From positions 1 to 37,111 of the forward strand of contig NZ_UETR01000030.1 in the NCBI RefSeq assembly GCF_900491745.1: DNA of 37,111 nt, written 5' to 3'. Made by a program: the position numbers and the translations under genes. A model generated the notes under the pieces. The model did no database searches. It was not told where the DNA came from and saw only the letters and a program-made list of their open reading frames with translations. Below, in pieces: positions 7,785 through 15,800 of the stretch. The DNA is from Amarolinea aalborgensis (GTDB lineage Bacteria > Chloroflexota > Anaerolineae > SSC4 > Amarolineaceae). Position 1 is the first letter of the stretch; each line of letters starts with the position of its first letter.

Positions 7785-8918
7785 ATGTACATTGATCGCC
7801 GACGGCGCAAGCGCCGTTCGCCGTTACTTTTCCTGGTTGGTCTGCTTCTCCTGGTCGGCGCGGCCTACGCCATCAATCAGCAGGCCAGCTTGATCGAGCT
7901 GCGCAATCCGCTGCTGCCGCGCGAGCCGACTCCCACACCGACCCGCAGCGCCCTGTCTTACCTGGCGGACGCTGAATCGCTGTATGCCAACGGGCAAATT
8001 GTGGAAGCCAGCGCTGCCTACGCCGCGGTGGCGGCGTTGGAACCAGACAACGACGAGGCGCTGCGCTGGCAGGCGAAGCTGGAAGCCCTGCGCGGCCATG
8101 CGACCAAGGCCGTCGTTCTGGCTCAAAAAGCCGTTGACCTGAACCCACAGAGCGCCCAGAACCTGGCTGTGCTGAGCATGGCGCAAGACTGGAATAAGCA
8201 GTACGATGAAGCGCTGCAAACGGCCCTGGAGGCGTTGGACAACGACCCCAATTTGGCTGAAGCCCATGCGTACCTGGCTGAGATCTACATTGACAAGGGC
8301 ATTTGGGCGTTGGCGTTGGAGGCCGCACAGACGGCTGTCAAACTCGACGAGAAGAGCATCGAAGGTTGGCGCAACCTGGGCTACGTCCTCGACCAACAGG
8401 GCCGACGCGATGAAGCCCTCACTGCGTACCAGAAGGCGATTGATCTACATCCCAAGCTCGGTTATCTCTACGTAGGCAAGGGCTGGGTTTACCTGGCTTT
8501 GAGCGATTACGAAAAGGCGCTGCCCGAGTTTCAACGTGCAGTGAACGTCAATCCCAAAAGCGCGGATGGCTATGATGCGCTGGGCTGGGGGCATATCCTG
8601 GCCGGCGCGCCGGACCGCGCGGTGATCTCCCTGGAGCGGGCGCTGCAAGTGGATCCAGAGTATGCGCCGGCCTATGGACATCTGGCGGTAGCCTACTATT
8701 TGCGACGTAACTACGAGAAAGCGGTTGAATACTTTGAGCGCGCCATCGCGCTGAACCAGGCGACGACGGAGTATTATTACGAATTGGGCCTGTCCTATTT
8801 GTACAAAGAACCAGAAGACTGCCCGAGCGCGGTCTCCTGGCTCCGAAAGGCCCTGGAAATCAACCCCGATATTCCGCAGGCGCGCCAGGGGTTGGATTAC
8901 TGTGCGCGCAAGAAATAA
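7785..8918 (+). CDS. Membrane-anchored tetratricopeptide-repeat protein
   Basis: A 377-aa protein with a short Arg/Lys-rich cytoplasmic N-terminus, a single membrane helix (about residues 13-31, PLLFLVGLLLLVGAAYA) and a Pro/Thr linker (PREPTPTPTR). The rest is an array of about nine TPR units of 34 residues, with recurrent A..Y..AI..NP and LG.....G....A patterns, for example ALTAYQKAIDLHP and AVEYFERAIAL. TPR arrays are protein-docking scaffolds, and the topology places this one outside the membrane. No catalytic domain is visible. ATG at 7785 was chosen; an in-frame TTG three codons earlier is possible, and neither has a clear Shine-Dalgarno sequence. It is transcribed alone from the promoter at 7682. 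The partner is unknown. Confidence 0.85.
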   Translation: MYIDRRRRKRRSPLLFLVGLLLLVGAAYAINQQASLIELRNPLLPREPTPTPTRSALSYLADAESLYANGQIVEASAAYAAVAALEPDNDEALRWQAKLEALRGHATKAVVLAQKAVDLNPQSAQNLAVLSMAQDWNKQYDEALQTALEALDNDPNLAEAHAYLAEIYIDKGIWALALEAAQTAVKLDEKSIEGWRNLGYVLDQQGRRDEALTAYQKAIDLHPKLGYLYVGKGWVYLALSDYEKALPEFQRAVNVNPKSADGYDALGWGHILAGAPDRAVISLERALQVDPEYAPAYGHLAVAYYLRRNYEKAVEYFERAIALNQATTEYYYELGLSYLYKEPEDCPSAVSWLRKALEINPDIPQARQGLDYCARKK

Positions 8919-8942
8919 GCTGATACGTTGGACTGTTCAAAC

Positions 8943-8957
8943 GCCGGCCAGGCCGGC
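8943..8957. other. Short perfect inverted repeat after the TPR gene
   Basis: GCCGGCC-A-GGCCGGC, 24 bases after the TPR stop and 40 bases before cax. There is no T-tract on either side, so a transcript hairpin is likely but intrinsic termination is doubtful. Confidence 0.4.
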
Positions 8958-8997
8958 TGAATAGACCACACAGAAAAGTCGGGAGAAGGATGCCGCC

Positions 8998-10047
8998 ATG
9001 AAGTATTTGAGCGTCTTGCTTGTGTTCGTGCCCCTGGCCATTCTGGGGGCGCTGCTGCATTGGAGCCCGTTGCTGGTTTTTGCTGTATCGGCCCTGGGCG
9101 TCGTCCCCTTGGCCGGGCTGTTGGGCGAGGCCACGGAGCACCTGGTGGTGCACACCGGCCCCCGCGTGGGCGGATTGCTCAATGCCACCCTGGGCAATGC
9201 GGCTGAGCTGATCATCACCATCTTCGCCCTACGCGCCGGGCTGTTCGACCTGGTCAAGGCTTCGATCACCGGTTCGATTATTGGCAACATGCTGCTGATT
9301 ATGGGCTTCAGCATGGTCGTGGGCGGGCTGAAGCACGGACGGCAGCACTTCAACCGCAGCCTGGCTGGGGTCAACGCCACGCAGCTCCTGCTGGCGACGG
9401 CCGCGCTGGCAATTCCCTCGCTCTTTTCCTTCAGCACCGATCGCGCCCATCCTCTCTCAGTGGACGCGCTCAGTCTGTGGGTTGCCGTCGTCATGATCGT
9501 GATCTACCTGTTTGGCATTCTCTTCAGCTTCCGGCAGGAGGATGACAGCAAAGATCATCAAAGCCACAGCCAACACAGCGGCCCCGTGTGGAGTGTGCGC
9601 AAATCGCTGACGGTGCTCGCCGTGTCCACCGTCTTCATCGCCTGGCTGAGCGAAATTCTGGTCGGCGCCGTGGAGCCAACCGTGGCGGCCCTGGGCGTGT
9701 CCGAATTCTTCCTCGGCATCATCGTCATCCCGTTGGTGGGCAACATTGCCGAGCATCTGGTCGCCGTGCAGGTGGCGCTCAAGAACAAGATGGACCTGAG
9801 CCTGGGCATCTCCATTGGCTCCAGTCTGCAGATTGCCCTGTTCGTGGCCCCACTTCTGGTCTTCATCAGCCTGCTCTTCGGCCGCGAGTTGACCCTGGTT
9901 TTCAATCCGTTTGAGATTATTGCGTTATTTGCGGCGGCTCTGATTGCGGCTTTCGTGTCGCTCGATGGTGAATCGAACTGGCTGGAAGGCGCGCAACTGC
10001 TGGCCCTCTACGCCATCGTCGCCCTGGCCTTTTTCTTCTTGCCCTGA
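8998..10047 (+). CDS. cax: Calcium/proton antiporter (CAX family)
   Basis: Exports Ca2+ from the cytoplasm in exchange for protons. The 349-aa polytopic protein (about eleven hydrophobic segments) shows the two CAX ion-binding repeats: LLNATLGNAAELIITIFAL near residue 60 and GNIAEHLVAVQVALKNKMD near residue 248, each with the conserved Asn and Glu. A short acidic/His-rich loop (QEDDSKDHQSHSQH) separates the two halves, as is usual for the family. The ATG at 8998 follows the purine-rich GGGAGAAGGA. It lies 79 bases after the TPR gene and could share its transcript. The stop is only 12 bases from the end of the convergent aldolase gene, so the two transcripts probably overlap. Ion preference is inferred from the family. 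Confidence 0.92.
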   Translation: MKYLSVLLVFVPLAILGALLHWSPLLVFAVSALGVVPLAGLLGEATEHLVVHTGPRVGGLLNATLGNAAELIITIFALRAGLFDLVKASITGSIIGNMLLIMGFSMVVGGLKHGRQHFNRSLAGVNATQLLLATAALAIPSLFSFSTDRAHPLSVDALSLWVAVVMIVIYLFGILFSFRQEDDSKDHQSHSQHSGPVWSVRKSLTVLAVSTVFIAWLSEILVGAVEPTVAALGVSEFFLGIIVIPLVGNIAEHLVAVQVALKNKMDLSLGISIGSSLQIALFVAPLLVFISLLFGRELTLVFNPFEIIALFAAALIAAFVSLDGESNWLEGAQLLALYAIVALAFFFLP

Positions 10048-10059
10048 GCAGATTGCGGG

Positions 10060-10698
10060 TTAGTGGTTGAGCGCGTAGCGGATCGCTTGCAGGCCCTCGC
10101 GCGCCTCACGGCTGAGCGTGTGTATCGGACGCGCCGTGCTGTGCGCCAAGAGCAGGATGTGGGCCGCCTCCTCGACTAAAGCGGTGCGCAGCAGGGCTTG
10201 CTCCACACGGCGACCGACGGTCAGAAGGCCATGATTTTGCAGCAGAACGGCAGGCGCCTGCGTCAGCGCAGCCGCAACGGCCGCACCCAAAGCCGGGCTG
10301 CCTGGCGGCAAACAGGGCACGAGGGGGGCGCGTTCACCCACATGCACGAAGAAATCGGGCGTCAGCGCCGGCGCCTCCAGCCCCACGACGCCGCAGGCAA
10401 TGGCGTGGCGCGGATGGGTATGAATGACCGCGACAATCTCGGCGTCGCCGCGATACGCAGCCAGGTGTATCGGCAGTTCGGACGAAGGCGTCCCTCCCTC
10501 CAGAACCAGGCCAGTCGCTGCGTCCACAGCGACAAAGGAAGTCAATTCCAGACCGTCGAGCGCCGCGCCGCGGGCGGTGATGTACACGACCTCCGCCACG
10601 CGTGCGCTTATATTGCCGCCGCGGCCCATGACCCAACCAGCCGTCACCAGGGTGCGGCCAGCCGCGATCAGTTCAGTTCCCAGTTCGTCAGGTATCAT
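10060..10698 (-). CDS. Class II aldolase/adducin family protein (FucA-like)
   Basis: Zinc-dependent aldolase or epimerase fold of 212 aa. The metal ligands are His93 and His95 (IHTHPRHA) and His156 (NHG); the likely general base is Glu74 (SSELPIH). The substrate-phosphate motif GRGGNISAR lies at 25-33. The family includes L-fuculose-1-phosphate aldolase, ribulose-5-phosphate epimerase, MtnB dehydratase and the 5-(methylthio)ribulose-1-phosphate aldolase of the DHAP shunt. ATG at 10698 follows GAGGACGCG and removes a 74-residue Arg/Ala-rich extension that would overlap the upstream gene. It starts 26 bases after the stop of an MTA phosphorylase-like gene, suggesting joint salvage of a nucleoside-derived pentose phosphate. 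The fold is certain; the substrate is inference. Confidence 0.85.
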   Translation of the reverse strand: MIPDELGTELIAAGRTLVTAGWVMGRGGNISARVAEVVYITARGAALDGLELTSFVAVDAATGLVLEGGTPSSELPIHLAAYRGDAEIVAVIHTHPRHAIACGVVGLEAPALTPDFFVHVGERAPLVPCLPPGSPALGAAVAAALTQAPAVLLQNHGLLTVGRRVEQALLRTALVEEAAHILLLAHSTARPIHTLSREAREGLQAIRYALNH

Positions 10699-10723
10699 CG
10701 CGTCCTCGCGTCTGCATGGTGGG

Positions 10724-11533
10724 TCAAAACCAGGTTTTCCAGTCATCGCCCAGCGCGCCGCGGCTGCGTGACCCGGCCTGACTCTGGCCGCATGCGCAGG
10801 TGCGCGGGCCTTGCAGGGCCGCGGCGATGCCCGGCAGCGCCTCCAGCACACGGCGCAAGGCCAGCCGGAATTCGCCGCTGTGCTCACCGCTGAGCGATGG
10901 CTCTGCGGCCGCCTGACCATCGTCCGGCAGACGATCGGCGCCCGGCTCCACCACGCTGGTCAACCCGACGAAGCAAAGCTCCAGCTCTTTGGCCAGGATG
11001 ACTTCTGGCACGAGATTCAATCCGAGCACATCGCTGCCCCAGGCGCGAAGGAGGCGCGCCTCGGCCGCGGTTTCGCGGCGCGGGCCGTCGAAGCCGAGAT
11101 ACACACCCAGCGGGGCGGCGTCCGGCAGCGCGTGCAAGAGCGCCTGGCGACACTGCGGGCAGAAGGCCGGCATCTGCGGCAGGTAGCCCAGGCCGCGGCG
11201 TTCAAAGAAGGTGGTGGGTTGGTGTCGCGTCCAGTCAATGAAATCGTCTGGCACGAGCAGGCTGCCCCGGTGCAGCAGCGGGTTGAGGCCAATGACTGCA
11301 TCCCATCCAATGATGCGCGTGATGCCCAGGTCTTTGGCGGCCCACAGCGTTGCGCGGGGATCGGTGCGGTCGGGCAAGCCGGAGTAGGGCAGCACCAGGA
11401 CCTGGTCACGACGTGCAAAGGGGCCGGCTGGGCCGTAGGGCGTCTGCAAGGTGAACTCCTGGCGCACACCCCCCAGGCTATCCAGGGCAGGCGGCGGCAG
11501 GATGACGCCAATCAGAAGAAGAATGTCGCTCAT
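10724..11533 (-). CDS. Divergent MTA phosphorylase/purine nucleoside phosphorylase-like protein
   Basis: A 269-aa protein of the nucleoside phosphorylase fold. Family-like stretches are LQTPYGPAG, ATLWAAKDLGITRIIGWDAV, LLVPDDFIDWTRHQPTTFF and the C-terminal VPEVILAKELELCFVGL. Usual phosphate-site elements are missing: the N-terminal GGTG/GGSG loop reads IGVILPP and the RHGRGH-type motif reads LPYSGLPDRT. The nucleoside-site MT is LN, and the VTN motif is VVE. The C-terminus adds a Cys-containing tail. The protein may be a nucleoside hydrolase-like or non-phosphorolytic relative. ATG at 11533 was chosen because a -10 box ends seven bases upstream, suggesting a leaderless transcript shared with the aldolase gene. 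Confidence 0.7.
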   Translation of the reverse strand: MSDILLLIGVILPPPALDSLGGVRQEFTLQTPYGPAGPFARRDQVLVLPYSGLPDRTDPRATLWAAKDLGITRIIGWDAVIGLNPLLHRGSLLVPDDFIDWTRHQPTTFFERRGLGYLPQMPAFCPQCRQALLHALPDAAPLGVYLGFDGPRRETAAEARLLRAWGSDVLGLNLVPEVILAKELELCFVGLTSVVEPGADRLPDDGQAAAEPSLSGEHSGEFRLALRRVLEALPGIAAALQGPRTCACGQSQAGSRSRGALGDDWKTWF

Positions 11534-11540
11534 GTGACGG

Positions 11541-11569
11541 ATGATAACACGTTTGCCAAGCAAGAGCAA
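11541..11569 (-). promoter_or_regulatory. Extended -10 promoter for the MTAP-like/aldolase pair
   Basis: TTGCTC (11569-11564), 17 bases, TGT then TATCAT (11546-11541) on the minus strand. The ATG begins seven bases after the -10 box, so transcription would start at or next to the start codon. Confidence 0.5.
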
Positions 11570-11579
11570 CTCATCGTGC

Positions 11580-11608
11580 TTGGCGGCGCCGCGGCTTCAT
11601 GCTATACT
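11580..11608 (+). promoter_or_regulatory. Sigma-70-type promoter for the aminotransferase gene
   Basis: TTGGCG (11580-11585), a 17-base spacer, and TATACT (11603-11608) preceded by TGC. It gives a leader of about 29 bases and stands back to back with the MTAP-like promoter. Confidence 0.65.
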
Positions 11609-11643
11609 GCCGGACGCATTTGTTTTGTGAAAAGGATCGCACC

Positions 11644-12813
11644 ATGAACTTGAAATCGCTCTTCCTCCTGCGCCCGGACATGACATTTCTCAATCACGGC
11701 TCCTTTGGCGCATGCCCACGGCCGGTGTTCGAAACCTATCAGGCCTGGCAGCGCGAGTTGGAATTGCAGCCCGTAGAATTTCTGGGACGGCGTTTCAACG
11801 ACCTGATGGCCCAGGCCCGCAGCCGGCTGGCTGCGTATCTCGGCGCAGGCGCGGACGACATTGTTTTTGTGCCCAATGCCACCACCGGGGTCAACATCGT
11901 GGCGCACAGCCTGGCCCTGCGCCCTGGCGACGAGGTGCTGGCGACCGATCATGAGTACGGCGCGACGGACCGCGCCTGGCGCCTGTTGTGCCGCAAACAA
12001 GGCGCGGTGTACATCAATCAGCCCATCCCGCTGCCGGTAACGACGCCGGAAGCCGTCCTGGAACAGTTGTGGGCTGGCGTGACGCCGCGCACACGCGTGA
12101 TCTTCCTCAGCCATATCACGTCGCCCACCGCATTGACCTGGCCGGTCAAAGCGATCTGCCAGCGGGCGCGCGCCGCCGGCATCCTGACGGTGGTGGATGG
12201 TGCGCACGCGCCGGGCCAGATTCCGTTAGACCTGCTGGACTTGGGCGCGGACTTCTACACGGGCAACTGCCACAAGTGGCTGTGTGCGCCCAAAGGCGCG
12301 GGCTTTCTGTTTGCCCGGCCCGACGTCCAGCATCTGATCGAGCCGCTGATCATCAGTTGGGGATGGGAAAGCGAGAAGCCAGGCTCATCACGCTTTGTTG
12401 ATTACCTGGAATGGACCGGCACACACGATATTGCCGCCTATCTGTCGGCGCCAGCCGCGATTGACTTCCAGGCCGCGCACGATTGGGAGCGTGTGCGCCG
12501 GGCCTGCCGTCCGCTGGTCAGCCAGGCGCGACAGCAAATCAACGCGCTGACCGGCCAGGCGCCGATCTGCCCAGATGACGATGTCTGGTTTCGGCAGATG
12601 GCAACCATGCGCCTGCCTGCGTGTGACACCGAAGTTCTCAAGGAGAGGCTGTGGAACGAGCGGCGCATCGAGGCGCCGATCATCACCTGGAACCGGGAGC
12701 CATTCGTGCGTGTGTCGGTGCAGGGCTACAACGACGAAGCCGACATCGAACGCCTGGTCGCGGCGCTGGCCGCGCTTCTGCCGGCGGTGCAAGCGCCCGC
12801 CCCGAATGGCTAA
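11644..12813 (+). CDS. Class V aminotransferase, isopenicillin-N-epimerase-like
   Basis: PLP-dependent fold-type I enzyme of 389 aa. The N-terminal LNHGSFGACPRPV is typical of the CefD/isopenicillin-N epimerase-like branch. PLP contacts are visible as NATTGVN (78-84), Asp185 and His188 (VVDGAHAPG) and the Schiff-base Lys211 (GNCHKWLCAPKGAGFL). The C-terminal RVSVQGYNDEADIERL supplies the carboxylate-binding Arg. Members of this branch act as epimerases, desulfurases, lyases or aminotransferases, so the reaction cannot be fixed from sequence; no beta-lactam cluster is nearby. ATG at 11644 follows AAAGGAT and removes 15 unlikely upstream residues. It is transcribed alone between the promoter at 11580 and the hairpin at 12827. 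Confidence 0.85.
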   Translation: MNLKSLFLLRPDMTFLNHGSFGACPRPVFETYQAWQRELELQPVEFLGRRFNDLMAQARSRLAAYLGAGADDIVFVPNATTGVNIVAHSLALRPGDEVLATDHEYGATDRAWRLLCRKQGAVYINQPIPLPVTTPEAVLEQLWAGVTPRTRVIFLSHITSPTALTWPVKAICQRARAAGILTVVDGAHAPGQIPLDLLDLGADFYTGNCHKWLCAPKGAGFLFARPDVQHLIEPLIISWGWESEKPGSSRFVDYLEWTGTHDIAAYLSAPAAIDFQAAHDWERVRRACRPLVSQARQQINALTGQAPICPDDDVWFRQMATMRLPACDTEVLKERLWNERRIEAPIITWNREPFVRVSVQGYNDEADIERLVAALAALLPAVQAPAPNG

Positions 12814-12826
12814 ATGAAAACCGCCC

Positions 12827-12879
12827 TTCAGGAAGAGCTGCCGTGCAGGCTGAGCGCCTGCCTGACCGCTCTTCCTGAA
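12827..12879. terminator. Bidirectional hairpin between convergent genes
   Basis: Perfect 12-bp inverted repeat TTCAGGAAGAGC (12827-12838) with GCTCTTCCTGAA (12868-12879), enclosing a second stem GCAGGC/GCCTGC with loop TGAGC. On the minus strand it is followed by a short TTTT run, so it could end the transcript of the giant gene; on the plus strand no T-tract follows. Confidence 0.6.
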
Positions 12880-12898
12880 ATCCTGACCACCCGCGGCG

Positions 12899-15800
12899 CT
12901 AGGCCTTCCTGGTCAACAGTTGATCCAGCTTCTCGTTGATCTCCCTTTGCAGGGTTGACACCTTGCCCTGCAAATCTGTGAGCTGATCACGCAGGGCCCG
13001 AATGTCGTCCGCCGCTTCGTCCCTCTTGACCACGCGGCGGCCAAAGCCCATCAGCGCCGGACGCTCGACATAAGTCACGCGATGGAGCACCCGCCAGACC
13101 TTGTTGGGCCGCGCGCTTTGCGCCTGCCGCAGCGCGCGCGCTTCTTCATCGTTGCTGGCCAGCCATTCGGGGTCTATGACGTAGTTGAAAAAGTCGTGCC
13201 AGTGGTTGGCGCTGTTTTCCAGGAAGAAGCTCATGAAGCGGTAGCGGTCCACCTTCTCGCCCGGGTGGATCGGGAAGTCGCGGTAATCGGTGATGCCGCG
13301 GCTCTCCACCCCGCTCAGATCTATGTGCAGCTCCATCCCCTTGCTGCTGCGTTCGGTCTTGTGCATGGTCTGCGTCATGTTGACGCTGGCCATGCCGGTG
13401 AGGCCGACAGCGACGCCGCTGACGGCAAACGCGCCTTCGCCGCCGATGCCAAAGCCGAAGTCGAACGATCCGCCGATGGAATGTTCGACCGTGCTGGCGA
13501 ACTGCTGCTCCTCCGCGTGGAAGCCGCCGTCCCCATCCCAGACGTAGGTGTTGACGATGTTGCGCTTGCCGGCGCGCACCTGGAGGTTCTGCATCTTGAT
13601 CTGCCAGCTCGCGAAGCTGTCCGACGCGTTGGCGCGGGCCGACAGGTCCGTGTGCGCCTTCGCGATATCGGCCTGGCGTTGCTCCCCGGCCTCGGTGCGT
13701 CCCGCCTGCTCTTTTTCGCGCTTCTGCTGCTTCAGGTCGTCCAGTTCTTTCTGTTTCTTGGCGATTTCGGCCTGGTTGGCCGGGATCTGCCGCTGCAGCG
13801 CGGTCAGCTCGCCTTCCGCGTCCTCGATCTTCTTGTCCAGCTCGCGCATCTCCTGTTCGACGCGGCTGTCATTGCGATCCTGGCTGCGCACGCCCACCAC
13901 GTCCTCGGTAGACGTTGCGCCGCCCACCTGCCGGTCCAGCGAGCTCTCGTCCACCAGTCCGGCATTGAACTGGTTGAAGTAAGCCTGGTGCAGCTTGTCC
14001 TGCTCATCAATCTGCGCCTTGAGATCGTAGGCTTCCTTCAGGCGGAAGTAGCTGGCGGGATAGAGCGAGCCGTACTGGCTGCGCATCTCCGGCACGTGCC
14101 GGAAGAAACGGTCGGTAGTGGCGTGGCTGCCGGTCAGCCCATCCAGGCTGCCGGCCATCGTGTAAGCCGGGTTGATCAGGAACGTGATGGTGTTGACGTC
14201 GAGCGGCACGCCTTCCACGGGCAAGACCTGGTAGCCGATCATGCGCCCGCTGCGGCGCAGCTTGCTCACAAACACGTCGGCCAGCCCGCTGACCACCAGC
14301 GCGTAGCCGATGTTCTTGGGGATGAAGCGCTGGCCCAGGTGCGGAAAGCGCGCCTCGGCCTCCTGCATGCCGCGCAGTTCCAGACGGTCGCTGCTCATCA
14401 GGCTGTGGCTGGCGCCAACCGTGCTGGCGTTCTGCCAGTGGTAGGCAAAGTTGGTCGCCACGTTCATACCGGCCCGCGTGCTCAACAGCTCCGTCTCGAC
14501 CCCGATGCCGGCGCTCACCTTGGCATCCACGCCGACGAACAGCGAGGCCTCTGCGCCCAGGCTGACATCCTGTTCGCGCGTCCAGCTGTACTCCACATCG
14601 CTCGACTGAATCAACTCCACGGTGGTCGCGCCGTTGTAGTCCTGTTCCTCGGTCAGGTTTTCGCTGGGCAGCGGCGGCGCGCCTTCGATGTAGCCGATCA
14701 GCGTCGGCTTGATCTGGGCGTTGCCAATCCACTGCATCTCCAGCTCTTCGATGCGCTGTTCGTCCAGCAGCCGCAGCCCGCCCAGGGTGGGCAGCGCCAG
14801 GCCGCGCAGCATCATCACCGACTTGCGCCGTTGGGCATCCACGCGCACGCGACTGTACTCAGCGCAGATGACCGCGGCCTCGAAGCTGCCGTGCATCAGT
14901 CCCTTCACTTCCTGGCCGCTCAGCGCGTAGGTGTAGAGCCGCACCGCCTCCATTTCGCCCTGGAACAGCGGGTTGCCCCAACTGCCCTTGCCCAGGTAGT
15001 TGTAGACGCGCGCCACGCGCTCGGGCAGTTCCATCTTGCCCGCGGCGACCTCGACGCCGTCCACATAAACATGCCCTTGCCCATCCTTCTCGATGACGGC
15101 GGCCACATGCACCCATTGCCCCTGCGGCAGGTCCGTTGACGCTTCCAGGGTCGAGACAACGCCGCCGCCCCGGTGGACTTGAAAGATGAGACGTCGGCTG
15201 TCCTCCTTGTTCGCCAGCAGGATTGTTTTTGCAGTCGTGGCGTCGCACAGATCAATGATCCGCGACCAGGTGCGGAACTGATCGAAGCGCACGCGCGCTT
15301 CGATGGAGATGCCGTCGCTGAAGTCTGGGGTCATCTCCGGCAGCGTGATGGCGTTGGTTCCATCGAATGATGCGCGTGGGCCGAGCAGCACGAGAGGGAA
15401 GCGCTGCAGCCGGCCGATCGGCGCGGTGCAGGGCGCCCAGGCGCCGCCGGCGATACTGAAGGCTTGGCCGCGCCCGGTGTGGTCACGCGCCAGGTCGCCC
15501 TGCGCTTCGTTGAGCGGGTAATAGGCGCTCAGCCCCGGCTCTGCGCCGCTGAGTGTGAGCACGCTGTTGGCTTCGATCTCCCGCTCGCCCAGCGCCACGT
15601 TCCAGATGCGCAGCTCGCACAGCTGCCCATGCCAGTTGGGGCGCTGGTTTGGGAAGCCGCCCAGCGCCGCCTGGCTGATGCTGCTCAGCGATTGCTGACG
15701 TGGGCCGCCATCTTTGGCCTTGGGATCGTTCTTCGCCCACAGCTTGCCGTCCACGTAGATGCGCATCTCGCCCGCGCTGCCATCCTTGACAAAAGCCCAG

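Noticed and set aside
10724..10920. 74-residue N-terminal extension of the class II aldolase
   Set aside because: It overlaps the MTAP-like gene, is an Arg/Ala shadow sequence, and the internal ATG has a ribosome binding site.
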